Below, in pieces: positions 8,706 through 18,035 of a stretch of 64,000 bases of DNA. The notes beneath the pieces are model-generated. The model ran no database searches, was not told where the DNA came from, and was given only the letters and a program-made list of their open reading frames with translations. Within the stretch, counting starts at the first letter, position 1. The number at the start of each line of letters is the position of its first letter. This DNA is from a bacterium. Lineage in GTDB: Bacteria > Verrucomicrobiota > Verrucomicrobiia > Limisphaerales > J093. The stretch covers positions 1-64,000 of the forward strand of contig JAJXZJ010000035.1 in NCBI GenBank assembly GCA_021780105.1. Direction: 5' to 3'. A program made the position numbers and the translations under genes.

Positions 8706-11700
8706 GTGCAGGCAACGTTCCTCCTCGGTCCGGCGGGCAGCGGCAAGACCTGGCGCTGCCTCGCGGAAATTCGCGCCGCCCTGCACGCCTCGCCGGACGG
8801 CCCGCCGTTGCTTCTGCTGGCGCCGAAACAAGCGACCTTCCAGCTCGAACGCCAGTTGCTCGCGGACGGCTCGCTCGCCGGCTACACGCGGTTGCGCATC
8901 GTCTCGTTCGAGCGGCTCGCGGAGTTTGTCCTCGACGCTCTCGGCACGCCGGCGCCGGCGCTGCTCAGCGACGACGGCCGCGTGATGGTTCTGCGCGCCC
9001 TGCTGGCGCGCGAGGCCGGGAACCTGCGCGGGTTTCGCGCCGCCGCGCGACTGACCGGTTTTGCCCAGCAACTCAGCCTCGTCCTGCGCGAACTCCAGCA
9101 TCACCAGCTCTCGCCGGACCGGCTGGAGGAACTGGCCCGCCGGCCCGCCGGCCCGCCGCGGCTCGATGACAAACTGCACGATCTCGCGCTCCTGCTCCGC
9201 GCCTACCGCGCCTGGCTGGTCGAGCACCAGTTGCAGGACGCGAACCGCCTGCTCGACCTTGCCGCCGGGGCGTTGCAAGGCCCAGTCGCCGTGGCGGACC
9301 CGCCGGCTCCGGCCTTCCGCGTCGCCGGCCTGTGGCTGGATGGCTTTGCCGAGATGACGCCGCAGGAACTCGCTTTGCTGGCGGCGCTGGTGCCGCGCTG
9401 CGGCCACGCGACGCTCGCGTTCTGCCTGGCCTCGGAAACCGAGGACACCCGGCGGTGGCTTTCGACGTGGTCCGTAACCGGCAGAACCTTCAGCGAATTG
9501 CGCGCCCGGCTGAGCGGTTTGCCGGACGTGACGACCGTCGTGGAAACGCTGGTTTGCGACAAAGTTGCCGGCCGGTTCGCCGGGCAGCCGGTGTTGCAGC
9601 ACCTGGCGCAAAGCTGGGCGAAACCAACGCCTCTGGGCGGCGACGAACTTGTTTCCGACGCGCTGCGCCTTGTCGGCTGCGCGAATCCGGAGGCCGAGGC
9701 AGCGTTCGCGGCGCGGGAAATCCTGCGCTTCATCCGCGACGGCGGCGGCCGTTTCCGGCAGGTCGCCGTGCTGGTGCGCTCGTTGGACGCCTACCACGAT
9801 GCGTTGCGAAGGGTGTTCACACGCTACGACATTCCGTTTTTTCTAGACCGGCGCGAGGCGGTCGGCCACCACCCGCTGGCGGAGCTGACGCGTCACGCGC
9901 TGCGGACGGTGGCGTTTGACTGGCAGCCGGACGACTGGTTCGGCGCGCTGAAAACCGGTCTGGTGGACGACGAGCAGCCGGCGATTGACCTGCTGGAAAA
10001 CACGGCGCTGGCAAAAGGCTGGAAAGGCGCGGCGTGGCGGAATCCGCTTCCGCTCGCCGACGAACCGGACCTCGCGGACCGGCTGGAGCGGCTGCGGCGG
10101 CGCGTCATCGCGCCGTTCACGAACCTCGCGGCGACGTTGGACGCCACCGGCAGGCAGCCGACGGGAACGCAGTTGGCCGGCGCGCTGCGGGCGTTGTGGC
10201 AGGCGCTGGATGTGGAGGAAAAACTAACGGCGTGGAGCGGCGTGGGAATTTCAAATCTCGAATCACACAGCTCAAACCGCGTTCACGCGACCGTCTGGGA
10301 GCAGATGAACGCGCTGCTCGACAGTCTGGGGCTGGCGTTCCCGTGCGAACCCCTGCGGCTGGCCGACTGGCTGCCCGTCCTCGAAGCCGGCCTGGCGAAC
10401 CTCACCGTCGGTGTCATTCCGCCGGCGTTGGACCAGGTGCTGATCGGCGCGGTGGACCGCTCGCGCAATCCGGACCTGCGGTGCGCGCTGCTGCTGGGCT
10501 TGAACGACGGCGTCTTCCCCGCCGCGCCCGCGCCGCCGGCGATCCTGACGCGGGCCGACCGCGAAACGCTGGCCGCCGCGGGCGTGGAGCTGGATCCCGA
10601 TCCGCACCGGCAGATTGGGCGCGAACGTTACTACGGCTACGTGGCCTGCACGCGCGCCAGCCAGCGGTTGATCGCCACCTTTTCCGCGCGGGACGCGGAC
10701 GACCGCGCGCTCAATCCGTCGCCGTTTGTCGGTCATTTGCAGCGACTGTTTCCGACGCTTCAGGTGGAAACCGCGCCGGCGTTGCCGGACCCGTCCGCCA
10801 TCGAGCATGGCAGCGAACTGATTGCACCGCTGTTGCGCGACGCCGCGCTGCGGATTGAACTGCCGCCGGCACTGGCGGTCGTGGTGGAGGCGTTGCGCCG
10901 CCGGCCAGAACCCGATGCCGCCGAGGCGCTTTCACCGGCGCTGGCAGAGCGGCTTTACGGTCCGGTGCTGAAAACCTCGGTCAGCCGGCTCGAGCAATTC
11001 GCGGCGTGCCCGTTTCGCTTCTTCGTCCATTCGGGACTGCGCGCCGAGGAGCGGGAGCGTTTCGAGGTGGACGCTCGGCAGCGCGGGAGTTTCCAGCATG
11101 AGCTGCTGAAGCGGTTCGACGACTCGCTGCGCGCCGAGCGACGCCGGTGGCGCGAACTGACACCGGCGGAGGCGCGCGCGCGGATCGGCCGGATCGGGGT
11201 GGCGGTGGAACGCGAATTCGGCGAGGGGCTGTTCCAGGCGGACGACCGGAATCTCTTCACCGCGCGCAGCCTGACGGCGGCGTTGCAGGATTTCATCGAG
11301 GTCGTCGTCGGCTGGATGCGTGGCGGCTACGAGTTCGATCCGGCGGCGGTGGAGCTGGATTTCGGCGGCAAGGAGGCGGCGTTGCCGGCGTGGGAAATTG
11401 ACCTGGGCGGCGGGCACCGCCTCATGTTTCGCGGCAAAATTGACCGGGTGGACCTCGCGGCCGCGGCGACGCCGGGCGAGGCGTTTTGCGCGGTGGTGGA
11501 CTACAAATCGAGCCAGCGAAAGGTTGATCCGGTGCTGCTGGCGAACGGCGTCCAAATCCAGTTGCCCGCGTATCTGGCGGCGTTGCGGCGGATCGCGGCG
11601 CCCGGCGGTCCGTTGGGCGATCTCACGCTGTTGCCGGCGGGCATGTTCTATGTGAGCCTGCGCGGCCAATACCCGCGGGGCGCGAGCCGGTTGGAGGCGC

Positions 11701-12074
11701 TGGCGGACACGGCCAGGGCGCGGCTCAAGGCGTATCAGCATCGCGGCCGGTTCAGCCTCGCGGCCCTGCCGAAACTGGATGCCCGCCACGACGGAGCGCC
11801 GAGCGGTCAATTTGCTTATCGGTTGAAGAAGAACGGCGAACCCTACGCGAGCGACAGCGACCCGCTGCCGGCGGAGCGGTTGGACGCGTTGTTGGATGGC
11901 GTGGAAGATCAGCTTCGGCGCATGGGCGGCGAGATTTTTGCCGGCGTCGCGCGGGTGGATCCGTATCGTCACGGCACCTCGCATTGCGCCTGCGACTGGT
12001 GCGAGGACCGGGCGATCTGCCGGATTGATCCGTGGACGCACGAATTTCGTCGGCTCCGCGACGTGGGCGCTTAA
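8706..12074 (+). CDS. addB: AddB-like helicase/nuclease subunit with Fe-S PD-(D/E)XK domain
   Basis: A 1122-residue protein of the AddB (RexB-like) family involved in recombinational repair of double-strand ends. The N-terminus has a Walker A loop GPAGSGKT (residues 8-15). The C-terminal part is a PD-(D/E)XK nuclease with FRGKIDRVD and DYKSS. It carries the AddB cysteine pattern for a 4Fe-4S clamp: C768 in ACPFRFF plus C1096-x2-C1099-x5-C1105. The central region is the degenerate helicase body. The start is GTG at 8706, giving a family-like N-terminus. An addA partner would be expected but is absent here: the next gene starts the sulfur operon. It may lie elsewhere, or the protein may work without it. 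Confidence 0.85.
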   Translation: MQATFLLGPAGSGKTWRCLAEIRAALHASPDGPPLLLLAPKQATFQLERQLLADGSLAGYTRLRIVSFERLAEFVLDALGTPAPALLSDDGRVMVLRALLAREAGNLRGFRAAARLTGFAQQLSLVLRELQHHQLSPDRLEELARRPAGPPRLDDKLHDLALLLRAYRAWLVEHQLQDANRLLDLAAGALQGPVAVADPPAPAFRVAGLWLDGFAEMTPQELALLAALVPRCGHATLAFCLASETEDTRRWLSTWSVTGRTFSELRARLSGLPDVTTVVETLVCDKVAGRFAGQPVLQHLAQSWAKPTPLGGDELVSDALRLVGCANPEAEAAFAAREILRFIRDGGGRFRQVAVLVRSLDAYHDALRRVFTRYDIPFFLDRREAVGHHPLAELTRHALRTVAFDWQPDDWFGALKTGLVDDEQPAIDLLENTALAKGWKGAAWRNPLPLADEPDLADRLERLRRRVIAPFTNLAATLDATGRQPTGTQLAGALRALWQALDVEEKLTAWSGVGISNLESHSSNRVHATVWEQMNALLDSLGLAFPCEPLRLADWLPVLEAGLANLTVGVIPPALDQVLIGAVDRSRNPDLRCALLLGLNDGVFPAAPAPPAILTRADRETLAAAGVELDPDPHRQIGRERYYGYVACTRASQRLIATFSARDADDRALNPSPFVGHLQRLFPTLQVETAPALPDPSAIEHGSELIAPLLRDAALRIELPPALAVVVEALRRRPEPDAAEALSPALAERLYGPVLKTSVSRLEQFAACPFRFFVHSGLRAEERERFEVDARQRGSFQHELLKRFDDSLRAERRRWRELTPAEARARIGRIGVAVEREFGEGLFQADDRNLFTARSLTAALQDFIEVVVGWMRGGYEFDPAAVELDFGGKEAALPAWEIDLGGGHRLMFRGKIDRVDLAAAATPGEAFCAVVDYKSSQRKVDPVLLANGVQIQLPAYLAALRRIAAPGGPLGDLTLLPAGMFYVSLRGQYPRGASRLEALADTARARLKAYQHRGRFSLAALPKLDARHDGAPSGQFAYRLKKNGEPYASDSDPLPAERLDALLDGVEDQLRRMGGEIFAGVARVDPYRHGTSHCACDWCEDRAICRIDPWTHEFRRLRDVGA

Positions 12075-12162
12075 CTTGCACGTTGCGTGACGGTTGTATG
12101 GTAAGGAGCGGGTGCCTGCAAACAGCCAAACGTCGGGTATAGGTTAAAGATGATTAAACAAC

Positions 12163-12190
12163 TTGACATAGTGTTGAATGTGCTTACCTT
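12163..12190 (+). promoter_or_regulatory. candidate sigma-70 promoter of the sulfur operon
   Basis: A perfect -35 hexamer TTGACA at 12163-12168 is followed after 16 bp by TACCTT at 12185-12190, a weak -10. It lies in the only AT-richer stretch between the AddB-like gene and the sulfate-assimilation genes, and just before the small frame at 12196. A regulator-binding site may overlap, but I cannot name one. Confidence 0.4.
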
Positions 12191-12195
12191 GCCTC

Positions 12196-12342
12196 ATGTT
12201 GAACGTGATTGACGAACTCATGGCAAGCGAACGCCAACCGGCCTTCTGCCTGTCGCCGGCGGGGCGGCGCACGACCGGAGTTGTCATGATGCGGATTCGA
12301 CGCCACTTTGGAAAGAAATGCGGTCCGGCCGTCCCATCATGA
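12196..12342 (+). CDS. possible 48-aa leader peptide coupled to the sulfate-binding gene
   Basis: A small frame begins with ATG shortly after the candidate promoter and ends with TGA that overlaps the start of the sulfate-binding-protein gene as ATGA. The product is basic and unrecognised, with two cysteines. The 4-base stop/start overlap is what translational coupling looks like, so it could be a leader peptide that senses translation. It may also be a chance frame: at 48 codons in high-GC DNA that is quite possible. Confidence 0.3.
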   Translation: MLNVIDELMASERQPAFCLSPAGRRTTGVVMMRIRRHFGKKCGPAVPS

Positions 12343-13349
12343 AGACGATGCTCCACTGGCTTGCCGTGACGTTGGCGGTCGCGGCGGCGGCGATCAACGG
12401 CGCAGCGCGAGAAGTCACGTTGCTGAACGCGTCTTACGACCCGACCCGCGAATTGTTCCGGGATTTCAACGCCGCGTTTGCCAGGCATTGGAAGGAAACG
12501 ACCGGCGACACGGTGGTCGTCCGGCAATCGCACGCCGGTTCGGGCAAGCAGGCGCGCGCGGTGATGGACGGGCTGGAGGCGGATGTCGTGACACTGGCGC
12601 TGGCCAGTGACATTGACGCACTGGCGGAACAAGGCGGGTTGATTCCCGCCGACTGGCAGACGCGCCTGCCGGACCACAGCGCGCCGTTCACTTCGACGAT
12701 TGTGTTCCTCGTGCGGAAGGGAAATCCCAAGGCCATCAAGGACTGGGACGACTTGGTCAAACCGGGCATGGCCGTGATCACGCCCAATCCGAAGACCTCC
12801 GGCGGCGCGCGGTGGAATTATCTCGCCGCCTGGGCGTATGCGGCCCGGAAATTCGGCGGCGACGACGCCAAGGTACGCGCGTTCGTCGGTCAGTTGTATC
12901 GAAACGTGCCGGTGCTCGACACCGGGGCGCGCGGGGCGACGACCACGTTTGCGCAGCGCGGCCTCGGTGACGTGCTGGTGACGTGGGAAAACGAGGCGCG
13001 CCTGGCGCAGCGCGAGTTCGCGGCGGACCAACTGGAGATGGTCGCGCCGTCGTTGAGCATCCGCGCCGAACCGCCGGTGACGTGGGTGGACAACGTCGTG
13101 AAGAAACACGGCACCGAGGCCGTGGCCAGAGCCTATCTCGAATACCTTTATTCGCCGGCGGGACAGGACATCGCGGGCCGCCACTTTTACCGGCCGCGGC
13201 TGGCGGCCGTCGCGGAGAAATACCGTCACCAGTTTGCGCCGGTCAACATGGTCACCATTGACGAGGCGTTTGGCGGGTGGCGGCAGGCGCAGCCGAAACA
13301 CTTTGGCAACGGCGGCGTGTTCGACCAGATTTACCAGCCCGCCCGATGA
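12339..13349 (+). CDS. sbp: sulfate/thiosulfate ABC transporter substrate-binding protein
   Basis: Periplasmic sulfate capture. The 336-residue protein has an N-terminal signal sequence (MKTMLHWLAVTLAVAAAAINGAA), after which the mature part begins EVTLLNASYDPTRELF, the hallmark of the Sbp/CysP family. Further family blocks are QSHAGSGKQARAV, VTLALASDIDAL, VRKGNPKAIKDWDDL and NPKTSGGARWNYLAAW. I chose ATG 12339 over 12318 because it gives a clean signal peptide. It heads the sulfur operon, but no permease (cysT, cysW) or ATPase (cysA) gene follows: the next gene is cysK. The membrane part of the transporter must therefore be encoded elsewhere. Confidence 0.92.
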   Translation: MKTMLHWLAVTLAVAAAAINGAAREVTLLNASYDPTRELFRDFNAAFARHWKETTGDTVVVRQSHAGSGKQARAVMDGLEADVVTLALASDIDALAEQGGLIPADWQTRLPDHSAPFTSTIVFLVRKGNPKAIKDWDDLVKPGMAVITPNPKTSGGARWNYLAAWAYAARKFGGDDAKVRAFVGQLYRNVPVLDTGARGATTTFAQRGLGDVLVTWENEARLAQREFAADQLEMVAPSLSIRAEPPVTWVDNVVKKHGTEAVARAYLEYLYSPAGQDIAGRHFYRPRLAAVAEKYRHQFAPVNMVTIDEAFGGWRQAQPKHFGNGGVFDQIYQPAR

Positions 13350-13399
13350 AGCTTTTGACCCGATCGCACATTCAACCTACTGACTGAAAGGAAAATACC

Positions 13400-14362
13400 A
13401 TGCCCGTTCATCCTGACATCATCAGCACCGTGGGGCGCACCCCGCTGGTCAAGCTCAACCGCCTCGCCGCCGGCGCGCCGGCCACCGTGGCGCTGAAGGC
13501 CGAGTTCTTCAACCCGCTGGGCAGCGTCAAGGACCGCATCGGCGTGGCGATGATTGCCGCGGCCGAGCGCGAGGGCACGTTGACGCCCAAGACGACGATC
13601 ATCGAGCCGACCTCCGGCAACACCGGCATCGCGCTGGCGTTCGTCGCGGCGGCACGGGGTTACAAGCTCATCCTCACCATGCCCGAGAGCATGAGTCTGG
13701 AACGCCGCACGCTGCTCGCGTTGCTCGGCGCGAAACTGGTCCTCACGCCGGCGGCCGAAGGCATGAAAGGCGCCATCTCGCGGGCCGAACAACTTCAGGG
13801 GGAGATCGCCGATGCCTGGATCCCCCAGCAATTCAGCAATCCGGCCAACCCGGAGATTCACCGCCGGACAACCGCCGAGGAAATCTGGAAGGACACCGAC
13901 GGCCGGGCGGACATCCTGGTGTCGGCCGTCGGCACCGGCGGCACGCTCACCGGCATCAGCGAGGTGATCAAGTCCCGCAAAAAAGGCTTCACGACCTACG
14001 CGGTCGAGCCGAAGGATTCGCCCGTCATCCAGCAGACGCGCAACGGCGAACCGCTCAAGCCGGGACCGCACAAGATTCAAGGCACCGGCGCGGGGTTCAT
14101 CCCGAAAAATTTGAACCTGCAGGTCGTGGACGACGTGGTCACCGTCAGCAACGAGGACGCCATCACCACCGCGCGGCGGCTCGCGCTGGAGGAAGGGATT
14201 CTGGCCGGCATTTCCACCGGCGCCAACGTGTGGGCCGCGCTCCAGGTGGCGCACCGGCCGGAGAACAAGGGCAAGCTCATCGTCACCATCGGCTGCAGCA
14301 CCGGTGAACGTTACCTGAGCACGGTGCTGGCCGAGGAGGCCCGCAAACAGGTGCAGTCGTGA
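13400..14362 (+). CDS. cysK: cysteine synthase (O-acetylserine sulfhydrylase)
   Basis: Final step of sulfur assimilation: O-acetylserine plus sulfide gives cysteine. The 320-residue PLP enzyme carries the lysine motif [11 protein letters not shown] (K44), the substrate loop [11 protein letters not shown] and the phosphate-binding glycine loop [10 protein letters not shown]. Its length and motif order are canonical for CysK/CysM. It lies 50 bp after the sulfate-binding protein and 28 bp before the DUF2061 gene, on the same strand. An AAGGAAAAT-like ribosome site precedes the ATG. Confidence 0.95.
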   Translation: MPVHPDIISTVGRTPLVKLNRLAAGAPATVALKAEFFNPLGSVKDRIGVAMIAAAEREGTLTPKTTIIEPTSGNTGIALAFVAAARGYKLILTMPESMSLERRTLLALLGAKLVLTPAAEGMKGAISRAEQLQGEIADAWIPQQFSNPANPEIHRRTTAEEIWKDTDGRADILVSAVGTGGTLTGISEVIKSRKKGFTTYAVEPKDSPVIQQTRNGEPLKPGPHKIQGTGAGFIPKNLNLQVVDDVVTVSNEDAITTARRLALEEGILAGISTGANVWAALQVAHRPENKGKLIVTIGCSTGERYLSTVLAEEARKQVQS

Positions 14363-14390
14363 GGCCCCGGCCTGCCCGCGGTTTCCGGTC

Positions 14391-14645
14391 ATGGACCAAC
14401 CACCTCCGGCTCCGGCGCTGGTGGACAGCCACTATCGCAGCATCGTGAAGGCCGTTTCATGGCGGGCGACCGGCACCGTGGACACGATCATCGTTTCGTT
14501 CCTGGTCACCGGGCGCATTAAAATGGCGCTTTCCATCGGCGGCATTGAGTTGTTTACGAAAATCTGCCTTTATTACCTGCACGAACGGGCGTGGAACCGC
14601 ATCGCTTTCGGTCGGAGCCAGGCCCGGCAGGATTACGAAATTTAG
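14391..14645 (+). CDS. DUF2061 small membrane protein
   Basis: An 84-residue protein with the DUF2061 pattern: R-S-I-V-K-A-V-S-W-R near the N-terminus, a T-x-D-T-I-I-V-S-F hydrophobic helix, G(R)I-x-x-A-L-S-I-G-G-I-E, and a second helix ending YYLHERAWNR-I-F-G. There are two short membrane segments. DUF2061 genes often occur with or fused to sulfate-assimilation genes, which fits this site between cysK and cysI. The molecular role is unknown; a link to sulfate or sulfite handling at the membrane is only a contextual guess. Confidence 0.85.
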   Translation: MDQPPPAPALVDSHYRSIVKAVSWRATGTVDTIIVSFLVTGRIKMALSIGGIELFTKICLYYLHERAWNRIAFGRSQARQDYEI

Positions 14646-14661
14646 CCGATTTGCCGCCACC

Positions 14662-16362
14662 ATGATGCCCACTACCTCTCCGAAACCGTCGCCCAACGAG
14701 CTGCTCAAGGCGAGCAGCCCCACGCTGGCCGGCACCATCGCCCAGACGCTCGCTGATCCAAATGCCGACCGGTTTTCCGACGACGACAACCAGTTCCTCA
14801 AGTCGCACGGCATCTACCAGCAGGATGACCGAGACCTGCGGAAAACCGGGAAGAAATTCATCCTGATGGTGCGCCTGCGCCTGCCCGGCGGCGTGATGAC
14901 ACCGGCGCAATACCTGGTCTGCGACGCGCTTTCCACGCGTTATGCGAGCGACACGCTCCGCATCACCTCCCGCCAGGGGCTGCAATTTCATGGCGTGGTG
15001 AAGAGCGACTTGCGGGCGCTGGTCAAGGGCATCAACGACGCGCTGTTGACCACGCTGGCCGCCTGCGGCGACAACAGCCGCAACGTCATGGCGCCGCCCA
15101 GTCCAGCCACCAATGGCTTGGGCGAACAGGTTCACCAACACGCCCGGCAGGTGGCCGCCGCCATCTCACCCAGCACGCCAGCCTATCATTCCATCTGGAT
15201 TGACGGGGTCGAACTTGATCTGAACGACCCAAAGAACCGCGATTTCGTGGATCCGCTCTACGGCAAAACGTATCTGCCGCGGAAGTTCAAGATCGGCTTC
15301 GCGATCCCGCCGCTGAACGACGTGGATATCTTCACGAATTGCTGCGGGTTCATCGCCGTCGCGGACGCCGCCGGCAAACTGGCCGGCTACAACCTCACCG
15401 CTGGCGGCGGCATGGGCCGCAGCCATGGCAACGAGGCCACCTTCCCGCGCGTCGCCGACCTCATCGGCTTCCTGCTGCCGGACAAGGTCGTGGACGTCGC
15501 GCGCGCCGTGCTGACCATCCACCGCGATTTTGGCGATCGCGGCAACCGCCGGCACGCCCGCTTGAAATACGTGCTTGCGGATCGCGGCGCGGCGTGGTTC
15601 CGCGAAGAACTGGAGCGGCGCCTCGGCTGCCCGCTCGCGGAGCCGCGGCCGTTCAACTTTGAGCGTCAGGGCGACGCCTTCGGTTGGAACCGCCAGGCTG
15701 ACGGCCGCCGGTTCCTCGGTTTGTTCGTGGAAACCGGTCGTATCCGCGACCGCGACGGCTGGCGCATGAAAACCGCGCTGCGCCGGGTCGTCGAACAATT
15801 CCAGCCGGAAATCCGTCTGACGCCGGGCAACAATCTCATCCTCGCCAACATCGCACCGGAGCAGCAGACGGCGATCACGCAACTCCTCGCCAGCCACGGA
15901 GTGAACGCGGCCGATCAGGGCAGCCGCCTGCGCCGCGCCTCGATGGCGTGCGTTTCGCTGCCGACCTGCGGCCTGGGCCTCGCCGAGAGCGAACGCTATC
16001 TGCCGGACTTGATCACCCAATTCGAGACGCTGCTCGCCGAGACCGGACTCGGCGACGAGGAAATCACCATCCGCATGACCGGCTGTCCAAACGGCTGTGC
16101 GCGGCCCTACATGGCGGAAATCGGCCTCGTCGGCAAGGCGCCGGCCCGCTACCAGGTTTACCTCGGCGGCAACGAGGCCAGCACGCGCCTGAACCGCCTC
16201 TGGCGCGACGTGGTGAAGGACGCCGACCTCGTCAACGAACTGCGCCCGCTGCTCACGCGCTATGCGCGGGAGCGGTCGGCGGGCGAGCGTTTCGGCGACT
16301 GGTGCGTCCGCGCCGTCTGGCCTGAACTGGCCGCGTCCGCGCCGCCGGCGTCCGCCGGTTGA
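14662..16362 (+). CDS. cysI: assimilatory sulfite reductase hemoprotein
   Basis: Six-electron reduction of sulfite to sulfide at a siroheme/4Fe-4S centre. The 566-residue protein has the paired half-domains of the family and the four cluster/siroheme cysteines as C430-x5-C436 (CVSLPTC) and C475-x3-C479 (TGCPNGC). The neighbouring sequence LAESERYLP and ARPYMAEIGLVGKAP fits CysI/Sir better than NirA. The start at ATG 14662 follows the DUF2061 stop by 16 bp; the frame is open further up but there overlaps DUF2061. No CysJ flavoprotein gene is in the cluster, so electrons may come from ferredoxin or an unlinked CysJ. The siroheme-synthesis gene lies downstream in the same operon. Confidence 0.92.
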   Translation: MMPTTSPKPSPNELLKASSPTLAGTIAQTLADPNADRFSDDDNQFLKSHGIYQQDDRDLRKTGKKFILMVRLRLPGGVMTPAQYLVCDALSTRYASDTLRITSRQGLQFHGVVKSDLRALVKGINDALLTTLAACGDNSRNVMAPPSPATNGLGEQVHQHARQVAAAISPSTPAYHSIWIDGVELDLNDPKNRDFVDPLYGKTYLPRKFKIGFAIPPLNDVDIFTNCCGFIAVADAAGKLAGYNLTAGGGMGRSHGNEATFPRVADLIGFLLPDKVVDVARAVLTIHRDFGDRGNRRHARLKYVLADRGAAWFREELERRLGCPLAEPRPFNFERQGDAFGWNRQADGRRFLGLFVETGRIRDRDGWRMKTALRRVVEQFQPEIRLTPGNNLILANIAPEQQTAITQLLASHGVNAADQGSRLRRASMACVSLPTCGLGLAESERYLPDLITQFETLLAETGLGDEEITIRMTGCPNGCARPYMAEIGLVGKAPARYQVYLGGNEASTRLNRLWRDVVKDADLVNELRPLLTRYARERSAGERFGDWCVRAVWPELAASAPPASAG

Positions 16363-16366
16363 TGCC

Positions 16367-17086
16367 GTGTTCACCGCCGCCGAAATCGCGTCGCTCAACG
16401 AGCGATTCGCCGCCGCGCCGACGGAGGACATTCTCCGCTGGGCGTGGGCGCGCTTCGGGGAGCGCGCGGCCATCGGCACCAGTTTTCAAGGTGCCGGCCT
16501 GGTGATGATGCACGTGGCGCAGCAGGCCAGCCTGCGGTTTCCGGTGTTCACCCTTGACACCGGCCTGTTGTTTCCCGAAACGGTGGCCTTGAGGCTCCGG
16601 CTGGCGGATTTTTTTGGTTGCCGCATCGAATCGCTGGAGCCGGACCTCACGGTGGAGCAGCAGGCGAACGCGCTTGGCCCGGAGCTGTGGAAGCGCGATC
16701 CCGACCTCTGCTGCACGCAGCGCAAGGTGCTTCCGCTGCGGAACCGGCTGGCGTCGCTGGACTGCTGGATCACCGGACTGCGCCGCCAGCAGAGCGACGC
16801 CCGCGCCGGCACTGGCGTGGTGGAAGTCTTTGTTTTCGATGAGAGCGCCGGCCAGGAAATCGTGAAACTCAATCCTATGGCCGCCTGGACCCGCGAGGCG
16901 GTGTGGGATTATTTGAAAACGCACCACATCCCTTACAACCCGCTGCACGACCAGGGCTATCGCAGCATTGGCTGCGCGCCCTGCACGGGCAAGGCGGCGG
17001 CGGGGGAAAATGAGCGGGCCGGCCGCTGGACGGGATTCCACAAAACCGAGTGCGGCATCCACACCTTCATGGCGAAAAAGACGTGA
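16367..17086 (+). CDS. cysH: APS-type adenylyl-sulfate reductase, Fe-S class
   Basis: Reduces adenylylsulfate to sulfite and AMP. The 239-residue PP-loop protein contains the two cysteine pairs that ligate a 4Fe-4S cluster (C115-C116 in LCCTQRK and C203-x2-C206 in GCAPC) and ends with the ECGIH catalytic motif. These extra pairs are the accepted marker of APS reductases and are absent from cluster-free PAPS reductases. I chose GTG at 16367, four bases after the cysI stop. The frame is open to 16262, but that part overlaps cysI and is Arg/Pro-rich. APS preference is inferred from the cysteines. Confidence 0.92.
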   Translation: MFTAAEIASLNERFAAAPTEDILRWAWARFGERAAIGTSFQGAGLVMMHVAQQASLRFPVFTLDTGLLFPETVALRLRLADFFGCRIESLEPDLTVEQQANALGPELWKRDPDLCCTQRKVLPLRNRLASLDCWITGLRRQQSDARAGTGVVEVFVFDESAGQEIVKLNPMAAWTREAVWDYLKTHHIPYNPLHDQGYRSIGCAPCTGKAAAGENERAGRWTGFHKTECGIHTFMAKKT

Positions 17087-17165
17087 ACCGCCGGCTGCCG
17101 TGGAGCGTGTCCGGTCGGGCGGCTTGAAAAGACGGAGACTCCCCGCGCCATCGAAAACCGATTCT

Positions 17166-17978
17166 ATGGATTACCTCAGCAAACTCGAAAACCAGTCCAT
17201 CTACATTTTTCGCGAGGCGTTCAACAAGTTCGAGCACCTCGCCATGCTCTGGAGCATCGGCAAGGATTCCACCGTCCTGCTTTGGCTGGCGCGGAAGGCC
17301 TTCTTCGGCCACGTGCCCTTCCCGCTCGTCCACGTGGACACAACCTACAAGATTCCGAGCATGATCGAATATCGCGACCGCCTCTGCCGCGAGTGGAACC
17401 TCCAGCTCGTCGTGGGCAGGAACGAGGCCGCGCTGCGCGAGGGCCGCACGTTCCCGAACGGCCGGGCAACGCGCGTCGAGTGCTGCGGGCTGTTGAAAAA
17501 GGACGCGCTGAAGACGGTCCTCGACCAGCACGGCTTCAACGGCGTCATCGTGGGCGTCCGCCGTGACGAGGAACCGACGCGCGCCAAGGAACGTTATTTC
17601 AGTCCGCGCGACAAGAACATGGAATGGAACGTCGAGGACCAGCCGCCGGAGTTGTGGGACCAGTTCAAGACGGACTTCGACAAAGGCGCGCACATCCGCA
17701 TTCACCCGCTGCTGCACTGGACCGAGCTGAACGTCTGGGAATACATCGAGCGCGAAAACATCCCGGTCATTCCGCTCTATTTCGCGAATGAGCGTGGCGA
17801 ACGCTACCGCAGTCTCGGCTGTTTTCCCTGCACGTCCCCGATCTCCTCCCAGGCCCGGACCGTCCGCGAAATCATCGAGGAACTCCGGCACACCAGGACC
17901 CCCGAACGCGCCGGCCGCGCGCAGGACAAGGAAAGCGAGGACGCCTTCGAGAAACTGCGGCGCGACGGGTATATGTGA
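17166..17978 (+). CDS. cysD: sulfate adenylyltransferase subunit 2
   Basis: Small catalytic subunit of ATP sulfurylase, which makes APS from sulfate and ATP and is driven by the GTPase CysN. The 270-residue protein has the PP-loop [17 protein letters not shown] near residues 22-38, the family blocks [16 protein letters not shown] and [17 protein letters not shown], and the C-terminal PCTSPISS region. The start is ATG 17166, which gives the canonical [19 protein letters not shown]-terminus. It is followed after 57 bp by cysNC, its physical partner. Confidence 0.95.
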   Translation: MDYLSKLENQSIYIFREAFNKFEHLAMLWSIGKDSTVLLWLARKAFFGHVPFPLVHVDTTYKIPSMIEYRDRLCREWNLQLVVGRNEAALREGRTFPNGRATRVECCGLLKKDALKTVLDQHGFNGVIVGVRRDEEPTRAKERYFSPRDKNMEWNVEDQPPELWDQFKTDFDKGAHIRIHPLLHWTELNVWEYIERENIPVIPLYFANERGERYRSLGCFPCTSPISSQARTVREIIEELRHTRTPERAGRAQDKESEDAFEKLRRDGYM

Positions 17979-18035
17979 CCTCGCCGAGCTATGCACAACC
18001 CCGCGGGCTCCGTGCCTCCGTGGTGAAATGAAACT

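Noticed and set aside
18008-18022. Tandem CTCCGTG copies between cysD and cysNC
   Set aside because: Two short copies only. They may belong to a dispersed repeat, but a single site in one window cannot show it.
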